Shown here piece by piece: positions 8,168 through 16,900 of a DNA stretch of 44,509 nucleotides. The notes under the pieces are model-generated. The model ran no database searches and was not told where the DNA came from. It saw only the letters and a list, made by a program, of their open reading frames with translations. The translations under genes were made by a program, and so were the position numbers. The DNA comes from JAHJRJ01 sp037443685 (GTDB lineage Bacteria > Bacteroidota > Ignavibacteria > UBA10030 > BY39), in NCBI GenBank assembly GCA_037443685.1, contig JBBINX010000010.1, positions 1 to 44,509 of the forward strand, in the 5' to 3' direction. The stretch's first letter is position 1. The number at the start of each line of letters is the position of its first letter.

Positions 8168-8230
8168 AGTGGGAGTTTCAAACAGACTCAATTCACTGAT
8201 AAGGATTATTAATTGAAACACTCGTACCAC
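8168..8230 (+). promoter_or_regulatory. Candidate L1-binding RNA element between rplK and rplA
   Basis: An imperfect hairpin. GTGG (8169-8172) pairs with CCAC (8227-8230), GAG (8173-8175) with CTC (8221-8223), and TTTCAA (8176-8181) with TTGAAA (8213-8218), leaving one-sided bulges CA and GTA. The strand elements GTGGGAG and TTGAAA...TACCAC are also the core strands of helix 76-77 of 23S rRNA, the binding site of protein L1 (comparison from memory). It ends 21 bases before the rplA start, a good place for autogenous translational repression. Confidence 0.5.
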
Positions 8231-8251
8231 AATATTTAAGGAAACAATTAT

Positions 8252-8950
8252 ATGAAAACAAGTAAAAGATACAAATCAATCATTTCACAAGTGGATAAGA
8301 AAAAGTTTTATAACATCGAAGAAGCTGTTAATATCGTCAAACAAACAGCCACAGCAAAGTTTGTCGAATCGGTAGATATCGCTGTTAAATTGGGCGTCGA
8401 TCCCAAAAAAGCTGACCAAGCAATTCGTGGAACAGTTTCTTTACCACACGGAACAGGTAAAGCGATACGTGTGTTGGTTATTGCAAAACCCCCGAAAGAC
8501 GAAGAGGCAAAAGCTGCCGGTGCCGACCATGCAGGATTTCAGGATTACATCCAGAAAATTCAACAGGGCTGGGCAGAAATCGACGTCATTATTGCAACAC
8601 CGGATGTTATGGGTGAACTGGGAAAAATGGGAAAAATATTAGGCCCTCGCGGATTGATGCCCAATCCTAAAAGCGGCACGGTAACACTTGATGTAGCCAA
8701 AGCGGTAAAAGAAGTAAAAGCAGGGAAAATAGAATTCCGTGTGGATAAAGCAGGAATAATACACGCTTCTATCGGTAAAGTAAATTTTGATTCTCAAAAA
8801 TTACTTGAAAATATTAATGTTTTTTTGGCAACGATAATAAAAGTAAAACCTTCTTCTGCAAAAGGACAGTACGTAAAAAGTATTGCTCTCTCTAGTACGA
8901 TGGGCCCAGGAGTTCAGATTGATAAAAACGTTCTTGCAATCGTTAAATAA
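8252..8950 (+). CDS. rplA: Ribosomal protein uL1
   Basis: A 232-residue protein of the L1 stalk that guides exit of deacylated tRNA; in many organisms it also represses its own mRNA. Both L1 domains are present: the hinge region GPRGLMPNPKSGTVT near residues 130-145, and the C-terminal KPSSAKGQYVKSIALSSTMGPGV, the usual RNA-contacting end. ATG 8252 follows a TAAGGA Shine-Dalgarno. The 92-base gap from rplK holds a hairpin resembling the L1 site on 23S rRNA. Confidence 0.98.
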   Translation: MKTSKRYKSIISQVDKKKFYNIEEAVNIVKQTATAKFVESVDIAVKLGVDPKKADQAIRGTVSLPHGTGKAIRVLVIAKPPKDEEAKAAGADHAGFQDYIQKIQQGWAEIDVIIATPDVMGELGKMGKILGPRGLMPNPKSGTVTLDVAKAVKEVKAGKIEFRVDKAGIIHASIGKVNFDSQKLLENINVFLATIIKVKPSSAKGQYVKSIALSSTMGPGVQIDKNVLAIVK

Positions 8951-8992
8951 ATAATTAAATAAGAAATTACGCACTCAAATATAAAATATTAA

Positions 8993-9031
8993 TTTGCTGT
9001 CCATGTATAATCGATGGAGCTTCGCAGCAAA
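8993..9031 (+). promoter_or_regulatory. Candidate rplJ leader hairpin
   Basis: Outer stem TTTGCTG (8993-8999) with CAGCAAA (9025-9031) and, directly stacked, TCCAT (9000-9004) with ATGGA (9014-9018). The loop is nine bases and there is a six-base one-sided bulge GCTTCG. It ends 20 bases before the rplJ ATG. In many bacteria the L10-L12 complex represses translation by binding such a bulged leader; whether this one matches the L10 leader family needs a covariance search. Confidence 0.5.
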
Positions 9032-9051
9032 ATTATTTAAATGAGGATTAA

Positions 9052-9573
9052 ATGTTAAAAAATCAAAAAGAAAAAATAGTCGAAGAACTCAAAGACAAGA
9101 TTTCGCGTTCACAAGCTTTGTACTTCGCCGATTTTACTGGTATCACTGTGGAAGAGATTAACAATCTTCGTCGTGAATTCTACAAAGTCGGTGTTGATTA
9201 CCATGTTGTGAAAAATACTCTTGTTAAAAAAGCTCTCGAATCAGTTACTGGTTATGATAAAGTTTATGATAAACTTGTCGGACCGACGGCTATTGCTTTT
9301 GCTTATAACGACCCAATAATCCCCGCCAAGATCATCAAAAAATTCAATGAGAAAACTGTAAAGTTGAAAGTAAAATCCTGTGTCATCGAAAAACAGGTTT
9401 TTGATGGTATTGACCTAGATAAAATTGCAACAATGCCGACACGACCCGAGATGATCGCTGGAATTCTCGGTAGTATAGATGCACCGATATCAGGAATTGT
9501 CGGAGCAATTCACGCAGTTGTACTAAATTTGGTGAACGTCATAGACGCAATCGAAAAGAAAAAAGCCGCTTAA
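9052..9573 (+). CDS. rplJ: Ribosomal protein uL10
   Basis: A 173-residue protein that forms the base of the L7/L12 stalk. It has the family opening KEKIVEELKDKISRSQALYF, the FTGITVEEINNLRREF helix, and a C-terminal helix (residues about 140-170) where L12 dimers dock. ATG 9052 follows TGAGGATTAA (Shine-Dalgarno GAGG). It is separated from rplA by 101 bases containing a stable bulged hairpin, and rplL lies 47 bases downstream. Confidence 0.98.
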   Translation: MLKNQKEKIVEELKDKISRSQALYFADFTGITVEEINNLRREFYKVGVDYHVVKNTLVKKALESVTGYDKVYDKLVGPTAIAFAYNDPIIPAKIIKKFNEKTVKLKVKSCVIEKQVFDGIDLDKIATMPTRPEMIAGILGSIDAPISGIVGAIHAVVLNLVNVIDAIEKKKAA

Positions 9574-9620
9574 TTAATTACAATAAATAACGAAATTATA
9601 ATATTAAGGAGAATAAAAAA

Positions 9621-9998
9621 ATGTCAATAGTACAAGAAATAGTAGAAAAAATCGAAAAATTAACATTACTCGAAGCCGCTGAATTAAAAAAAGCGCTCGA
9701 AGAAAAATTCGGAGTTACTGCGGCCGCTCCTATGATGATGGCAGGGCCAATGGCTGGTGCTGTCTCCACAGCACCCGTTGAAGAAAAAACTGAATTCAAC
9801 GTTGTGTTAGTCAGTGCCGGTGCACAAAAAATCAATGTCATCAAAGTTGTCCGTGCAGCAACAGCTCTTGGTTTGAAAGAAGCTAAAGATTTAGTCGATG
9901 GTGCACCGAAGAATATTAAAGAAGGTATAACAAAAGATGAAGCAGAAAAACTGAAAAAAGAACTCGAAGAAGCCGGTGCAGTAGTCGAGTTGAAGTAA
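9621..9998 (+). CDS. rplL: Ribosomal protein bL12
   Basis: A 125-residue stalk protein that recruits translational GTPases. The N-terminal dimerisation helices cover residues 1-33 (EIVEKIEKLTLLEAAELKKA), then an Ala/Met/Pro/Gly hinge (about 36-55), then the C-terminal globular domain from EKTEFNVVL to GAVVELK, including GLKEAKDLVDGAPK where EF-Tu and EF-G bind. A strong AAGGAG Shine-Dalgarno precedes ATG 9621, in keeping with the higher copy number of L12. Confidence 0.98.
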   Translation: MSIVQEIVEKIEKLTLLEAAELKKALEEKFGVTAAAPMMMAGPMAGAVSTAPVEEKTEFNVVLVSAGAQKINVIKVVRAATALGLKEAKDLVDGAPKNIKEGITKDEAEKLKKELEEAGAVVELK

Positions 9999-10037
9999 GG
10001 TATTGAAAAAAAGTTCTCCCTTACGATCATATTTAAC

Positions 10038-10080
10038 AGCCGATAATATTCAATTTTACAAAAAATTGAGTTTATCGGCT
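10038..10080 (+). promoter_or_regulatory. rplL-rpoB intergenic hairpin (attenuator or processing site)
   Basis: AGCCGATAA (10038-10046) pairs with TTATCGGCT (10072-10080), and inside it CAATTTT (10051-10057) with AAAATTG (10062-10068), separated by a small internal loop. No T-run follows directly, so it is not a complete intrinsic terminator. E. coli has an attenuator and an RNase III site at the same place to set the L12:RpoB ratio; the same role here is inference. Confidence 0.6.
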
Positions 10081-10130
10081 TGGTATTTGACAGATTTATC
10101 AATTTTTTAATATTTAATGGAGTGGATGAA

Positions 10131-13100
10131 GTGAAAAGCTTAATAAAAAACCGAAGTGAAAGAATTTCTTTTTCTAAAATTCCACCGGCAGTCGAGCTAC
10201 CCGACTTACTGAATGTCCAATTAGATTCTTGGGAAAGTTTTTTACAAGCCGATGTTGCCGGCCTAAAACGAAAACCTTTAGGACTTCAACAAGTATTTGT
10301 AACAAATTTTCCTATACAAGATACTCGCGAAAATTATCTTCTCGAATTTATTGAATATTCTGTAGAAAAGCAGAAATATTCTGTAATCGAATGTCAAGAG
10401 CGAGGTTTGACTTACGCTGTACCGATAAAGGCAAAGTTACGGCTTTCTAAAAAAAGCGAGGATGGAAAATCGTATGTTGATTCGATCGATCAGGATGTTT
10501 ACCTCGGTAACCTACCGTCAATGACCCATCGGGGAACTTTTATTATAAACGGTGCCGAACGTGTTGTTGTTAGTCAGCTTCACCGTTCTCCTGGAGTATT
10601 TTTCAGTGAATCGATACACCCGAATGGGACACCAATTTTTTCAGCACGTATTATTCCTTTCAGAGGCTCTTGGATCGAATTCACTACCGATATCAGCAAT
10701 GTGATGTATGTGTATATCGATAGGAAGAAAAAATTTCCAGTCACCACACTTTTACGTGCGTTAGGCTACTCTTCTGACGATGAAATATTAAAACTTTTTA
10801 ATCTGATAGAAGAAGTGGATATTAAACATGTGGAGTTGAAAGATTACATCGGCAGAATTATTTGTAGTGATGCGGTCGATAAAAAAACGGGTGAAATTTT
10901 CAGTAAAGATACACTGCTCACTGAAGACTTCGTAAAGAAAATTAAAAAAACTGATATCAAGAAAATTCATTTTCTAAAGACTGAAGGAACAAGTGATCGG
11001 TCGATTATCACAAATACAATTCAGAAAGATGCTTCACGGACGGAAGAGGATGCTCTCGCAACGATCTACCGTCAGTTGAGGGCTGGTGAAGCTCCTGATA
11101 CTGAAACCGCAAAGAATTTAGTTGACAGGCTATTCTTTAACGAAAAAAGATATGACTTGGGTAGCGTCGGTAGAAACCGTATGAATTCAAAATTAGGTCT
11201 GGATACCCCTAATACAACTACTACTCTTACTCGAGAAGATATTATAGCAATAATAAATTATTTGATTGATTTACAGCAAGATAAACGAACCGTAGATGAT
11301 ATCGACCATCTTGGCAATCGCCGCGTGAGGACTGTTGGTGAACAAATAGCACAACAATTCAACATCGGAATGGTACGTATGGCCCGAACCATTCGTGAAA
11401 GGATGAACTTAAGAGACAATGAAAATTTAACACCGCAGGACTTAATAAACGCTCGGACTATTACAAGTGTAATCAATTCGTTCTTCGGCACTAATCAACT
11501 CTCTCAGTTTATGGATCAGACCAATCCGTTAGCTGAAATTACACATAAACGCCGTATGTCAGCCCTAGGACCCGGTGGTTTGACGCGTGAGAGAGCCGGT
11601 TTCGAAGTACGCGATGTCCATTACACGCACTACGGCCGTTTGTGTCCGATAGAAACTCCTGAAGGTCCAAATATCGGCCTCATTTCTTCTCTATGTATAC
11701 ACGCACAAGTGAATTCGTTCGGTTTTATAGAGACTCCATATTGGAAAGTAAAAGACGGTAAAGTGACGGACGAGATTGAATTTTTAACAGCAGAAAAGGA
11801 AGATATCTATACTATCGCACAAGCGAATGTTATTGTTTCCAAAGATGGTACACTTTCCGATCAGCGTGTTAAAGCTCGCTATCAAAGCGATTATCCGATT
11901 GTAAAGCCAGAAGAAGTTCATTACATGGACATCGCTCCGAGTCAAATCGTCAGCGCTGCTGCCGCTCTGATTCCATTCCTCGAGCACGACGACGCCAACC
12001 GTGCGTTGATGGGATCGAATATGCAGCGTCAAGCTGTACCTTTACTTCGTCCGGAATCGCCGATTGTTGGAACAGGATTCGAGAAAAAAGTCGCACTCGA
12101 TTCACGCACTATGATAGTGGCTGAACGATCGGGTGTTGTTGACTACGTTGATGCGAATCGAATTGTAGTGAGTTACGAAATAGATGAAAGTAGTGTTGAA
12201 GCGCTTTCAACTTTCGATGATAAACAAAATGTTGAATATAAGCTGACAAAATTTTTCCGCACGAACCAAGATACGTGTGTTAACCAGATTCCTATAGTGG
12301 AAAAAGGACAAAGAGTTGCTAAAGGTGATGTTTTAGCCGATGGTAGTTCAACCCAATACGGCGAATTAGCTTTAGGAAGAAACATACTGGTTGCGTTCAT
12401 GCCGTGGCGTGGCTATAATTTCGAAGATGCGATTGTAATAAGTGAGCGGTCAGTAAATGAGGATATTTTCACATCGATACACATCGAAGAATTTGAGCTT
12501 CAAGTTCGCGATACCAAAAGAGGTGAAGAAGAATTAACACGAGAAATTCCAAATGTTAGCGAAGAAGCAGTAAAAGATTTGGATGAAAATGGTGTTATTA
12601 GAGTAGGTGCATTAGTTTCAGAGGGCGATATTTTAGTTGGAAAAATTACTCCTAAAGGTGAGACTGATCCATCGCCCGAAGAAAAATTGTTAAAAGCAAT
12701 ATTCGGAGAAAAAGCTGGCGATGTGAAAGATGCATCGCTCAAAGCACCTCCTGGAATGAACGGTACAGTAATTGAAACAAAATTGTTCAGTCGGAAGAGA
12801 AAAGATACTGATACGAAAAAGACAGATAAAAAACGTGCCGAAGCACTTGATCGTAAAAGAAAAAAAAATCTCGAAGAAACTTACAACAGGTTAGGTAAAA
12901 AACTCGGATTGTTGCTGGTTGACGAAAAAAGCATAGGAATTCGCGATCAAGATAACAACATCGTGATACGAAGTGGTGTCGTCATTAAAACTACAACGTT
13001 CGAAAATCTGGATTTAATCGATAAGTTAAACTACGAACAAGATTGGGTAGAAAACAAGAAAAAAAATAATATAGTTAGAAAAATTTTCGAAGCATATTAC

Positions 13101-13904
13101 TCCAAATTAAATGAAATTGAGGATGTATATAAGCACGAAAAAAATAAGTTGCAATTAGGTGACGAATTACCACCTGGAATCGTACAACTCGCAAAAGTGT
13201 ATATTGCCAAGAAACGTAAACTATCGGTTGGTGATAAAATGGCAGGACGACATGGGAACAAAGGTGTTGTGTCGAAGATTGTTCCTATTCAAGATATGCC
13301 ATTCTTGCCAGATGGAACGAGCGTCGATATAGTCCTAAATCCTTTGGGAGTTCCATCAAGAATGAACCTTGGTCAATTGTTTGAAACAGCGCTCGGTTGG
13401 GCTGGTCATAGATTGGATGTACATTATGCTACTCCAATATTCGATGGTGCATCTTGGGAACAGGTCAGGGACGAACTGATCAAAGCCGATCTAGAAGAAA
13501 CATCAAAATCAGTTCTGATTGATGGTATGACTGGTGAGCCGTTCGATCAAAGAGTAACAGTGGGTTACTTGTACATGATGAAATTATCGCATCTTGTTGA
13601 CGATAAAATACACGCACGCTCCATCGGTCCTTATTCTTTAATCACTCAACAACCTTTAGGCGGGAAAGCTCAATTTGGCGGTCAACGATTCGGAGAAATG
13701 GAAGTCTGGGCTCTCCAAGGTTACGGTGCCGCCAATATTTTACAAGAAATATTAACCGTTAAAAGTGATGATGTCCCCGGTCGTGGGAAGGTTTACGAAG
13801 CTATAGTTAAAGGCGATAATTTACCAGAATCGAATATTCCTGAATCGTTTAATGTTCTCGTTCGTGAATTAATGGGTTTGGGATTAGATATTAAAATTGA
13901 ATAA
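10131..13904 (+). CDS. rpoB: RNA polymerase subunit beta
   Basis: A 1257-residue catalytic subunit. It contains the rifampicin-pocket segment from FFGTNQLSQFMD (residue 451 on) to RRMSALGPGG, with the susceptible-type residues Asp462, His472 and Ser477 (E. coli 516, 526, 531). It also has the KMAGRHGNKGVVSK active-site segment and the C-terminal GGKAQFGGQRFGEMEVWAL interface with RpoC. I chose GTG 10131 because GGAG at 10119-10122 precedes it by 8 bases and the protein then opens with (M)KSLIKNRSERISF. The open frame extends upstream to 10080, but that would begin on the intergenic hairpin. Lys/Arg/Glu-rich insertions near residues 890-925 (RKRKDTDTKKTDKKRAEALD) and 960-1020 are typical of Bacteroidota-type beta. 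Confidence 0.98.
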   Translation: MKSLIKNRSERISFSKIPPAVELPDLLNVQLDSWESFLQADVAGLKRKPLGLQQVFVTNFPIQDTRENYLLEFIEYSVEKQKYSVIECQERGLTYAVPIKAKLRLSKKSEDGKSYVDSIDQDVYLGNLPSMTHRGTFIINGAERVVVSQLHRSPGVFFSESIHPNGTPIFSARIIPFRGSWIEFTTDISNVMYVYIDRKKKFPVTTLLRALGYSSDDEILKLFNLIEEVDIKHVELKDYIGRIICSDAVDKKTGEIFSKDTLLTEDFVKKIKKTDIKKIHFLKTEGTSDRSIITNTIQKDASRTEEDALATIYRQLRAGEAPDTETAKNLVDRLFFNEKRYDLGSVGRNRMNSKLGLDTPNTTTTLTREDIIAIINYLIDLQQDKRTVDDIDHLGNRRVRTVGEQIAQQFNIGMVRMARTIRERMNLRDNENLTPQDLINARTITSVINSFFGTNQLSQFMDQTNPLAEITHKRRMSALGPGGLTRERAGFEVRDVHYTHYGRLCPIETPEGPNIGLISSLCIHAQVNSFGFIETPYWKVKDGKVTDEIEFLTAEKEDIYTIAQANVIVSKDGTLSDQRVKARYQSDYPIVKPEEVHYMDIAPSQIVSAAAALIPFLEHDDANRALMGSNMQRQAVPLLRPESPIVGTGFEKKVALDSRTMIVAERSGVVDYVDANRIVVSYEIDESSVEALSTFDDKQNVEYKLTKFFRTNQDTCVNQIPIVEKGQRVAKGDVLADGSSTQYGELALGRNILVAFMPWRGYNFEDAIVISERSVNEDIFTSIHIEEFELQVRDTKRGEEELTREIPNVSEEAVKDLDENGVIRVGALVSEGDILVGKITPKGETDPSPEEKLLKAIFGEKAGDVKDASLKAPPGMNGTVIETKLFSRKRKDTDTKKTDKKRAEALDRKRKKNLEETYNRLGKKLGLLLVDEKSIGIRDQDNNIVIRSGVVIKTTTFENLDLIDKLNYEQDWVENKKKNNIVRKIFEAYYSKLNEIEDVYKHEKNKLQLGDELPPGIVQLAKVYIAKKRKLSVGDKMAGRHGNKGVVSKIVPIQDMPFLPDGTSVDIVLNPLGVPSRMNLGQLFETALGWAGHRLDVHYATPIFDGASWEQVRDELIKADLEETSKSVLIDGMTGEPFDQRVTVGYLYMMKLSHLVDDKIHARSIGPYSLITQQPLGGKAQFGGQRFGEMEVWALQGYGAANILQEILTVKSDDVPGRGKVYEAIVKGDNLPESNIPESFNVLVRELMGLGLDIKIE

Positions 13905-13924
13905 ATGAATTTGGAGATATAAAG

Positions 13925-16900
13925 ATGCCATACATACATTCTGAAAGTTCTACGAAAAAAAGCTTTTCAAAGATCACTATAAGTCTTGCTTCATCAGATA
14001 CAATTCTTTCACGTTCTCACGGGGAAGTTACAAAACCTGAGACTATAAATTACAGATCATTCCGTCCTGAAAAAGACGGACTTTTTTGTGAAAAAATATT
14101 CGGACCCGTTCGTGATTGGGAATGTCACTGTGGGAAATATAAACGTATCCGCTACAAAGGCATTATTTGCGACAGATGTGGTGTAGAAGTAACACAAAAA
14201 AGTGTTCGCAGGGAGCGGATGGGACATATCTATTTAGCAGTACCTGTGGCTCATATTTGGTATTTTAAATCGGCGCCGTCGAAAATTGGATATGTGCTCG
14301 GAATTGGTGGCAAGGACCTCGAAAAAATTATCTATTACGAGTCGTACGTTGTTGTTCAACCGGGAACAACAGGTTTGAAACGGTTAGATCTTCTTTCGGA
14401 AGAATCGTATTTCGAAATATTAGCTTCACTTCCTGAAAATAACCAAACTCTTGATGATTCAGATGAGCGTAAATTCATTGTTGATATCGGTGCTCCAGCT
14501 ATAAGAAAGCTCTTAAAGAAAGTTGAAGTAGAAGCAGATATCGCACAACTGCGGGTTGGTTTAGAAGAAGAAACATCTGCTCAAAAAAAATTGGAAATGT
14601 TAAAACGATTAAGAGTTTTAGATGCGTTCCGTGACCGAGAGACCACGGCACTAAATAAACCCGAATGGATGGTACTTGAAGTAATCCCGGTTATCCCACC
14701 TGAATTAAGGCCATTGGTCCCGCTTGAAGGAGGCAGGTTTGCGACTTCAGATTTAAACGACCTATATCGTCGAGTAATCATCAGAAATAATCGGTTAAAA
14801 CGTTTGATAGACATTAAAGCACCCGAAGTTATTCTACGCAACGAAAAGAGAATGTTGCAAGAAGCTGTGGATTCGCTTTTCGACAATTCCCGACGGATGA
14901 ATGCAGTGCGAACAGACAATAATAGAGCGCTGAAATCTCTTGCTGATATGCTGAAGGGAAAACAAGGTAGGTTTCGTCAAAACCTCCTTGGGAAAAGAGT
15001 TGATTACTCAGGTCGTTCAGTTATTGTAGTCGGTCCTGAATTAAAACTCCACGAATGCGGAATTCCAAAAGATATGGCGGTAGAGCTTTTTAAACCATTT
15101 ATCATCCGCAAGTTAATCGAACGTGGTATAGTTAAAACAGTAAAGAGTGCAAAAAAAATTGTAGATAAAAAAAGTGCAGATGTTTGGGAGGTTTTGGAAA
15201 ACATAATAGACGGACATCCGGTTTTATTAAACCGCGCCCCAACTCTGCACCGGCTTGGGATACAAGCTTTTCAACCAATACTGGTAGAAGGAAAAGCTAT
15301 TCGCATTCATCCGATGGTTTGCACTGCATTCAATGCCGATTTTGATGGTGATCAGATGGCTGTTCATATTCCTCTTTCATACCATGCACAATTAGAAGCA
15401 CGTGTTTTGATGTTATCGAGTCACAATATTTTATCACCTGCAAACGGTTCTCCGATAGTACATCCTACTCAAGATCAGGTCATTGGTTGTTATTATTTAA
15501 CTAAATTAAAAGTAGGAGATCTCGGCGAAGGAAAATTATTTTCATCACCTGAGGAAGTAATGATTTCTTACAATTCCGGAAAAGTAGGGCTGCACGCTCG
15601 TATTAAAGTTCGTATCAACGGACAGATGATCGACACGACAACCGGTCGTGTAATATTTAACTCTATCCTTCCAAAAGGAATCGACTACATCAACGAACTT
15701 TTAAATAAGAAACGTTTAGTCCAGATCACCGGATTTGTTTACCGAAAAGTCGGTAACCTCAAGACATCTGAATTTTTAGATCAGTTAAAAGAATTAGGTT
15801 TTAAATACGCAACTCAAGGTGGTTTGTCTGTTAGCGTTGGCGATGTTATTATACCGAAAGAAAAAGAAGAAATCATCACCAAAGCTCAAAAGGATGTGGA
15901 TAATGTTCAAAATCAATACTACAGAGGTTTTATCACTACAGGCGAACGTTACAATAAAGTAATTGATATCTGGTCTCGTGCCACAACGAAAGTTGCTGAT
16001 CGATTATTTGAATCACTTCAGCATTCACTCGAAGGATTTAATTCATTGTACATGATGGTCGATTCGGGTTCGAGAGGATCGAAAGAGCAAATTCGTCAAC
16101 TTGCTGGCATGAGGGGTCTAATGGCGAAACCACAGAAGAGTTTATTAGGGTCAACTGGCGAACTTATTGAAAATCCTATCATAGCTAATTTCCGGGAAGG
16201 ATTGTCAGTATTGGAATACTTTATCTCGACACACGGTGCGAGAAAAGGCTTGGCTGATACGGCTTTGAAGACAGCTGATGCGGGTTATTTGACCCGACGC
16301 CTGGTAGATGTTGCTCAAGATGCTATAATAACAACGGAAGATTGTGGTACAATTTTAGGCGTTACAACCGGTGCTTTAAAAGAAGGTGAGGATGTAAAAG
16401 AAACATTATCCGAAAGGATATTGGGGCGTGTAACTGTTAACGATGTTGTCGACCCAATCAATGGTATATTGTTAGCTCCTGCTGGCATCGAGATTACAGA
16501 AGAGATCGCACAGAAAATTTCTGAAACTTCTATCGAAACTGTTGATATTCGCTCGGTTTTAACTTGTGAAGCAACCAGGGGAATTTGTGCAAAGTGTTAC
16601 GGTAGAAATCTGACAAGAGGTGAATTAGTAAAAGTTGGTGAAGTTGTTGGAATTATTGGTGCCCAATCGATAGGTGAACCCGGGACACAGCTTACGTTAC
16701 GTACATTCCATACAGGTGGCACAGCAAGTTTGATTGCTGCACAATCGCAGATAACTTCCAAATTTGATGGTATCGTTAAGTATGAAGGTGTGAAATTAAT
16801 TAAAACAGATGACGATACTTACAAAAGTATTGTTACCGGCAGAAGCGGTGTGGTGATGGTAAACGATAACGAAAATAGATTATTAACAAAATATGATATA

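Noticed and set aside
10080..10130. Upstream extension of rpoB to 10080
   Set aside because: It would begin on the 3' arm of the intergenic hairpin, adds residues unlike RpoB, and lacks a Shine-Dalgarno; GTG 10131 has GGAG at good spacing.
11258..12742. Antisense open frames across rpoB
   Set aside because: They are by-products of codon bias in a long conserved gene; no independent support.
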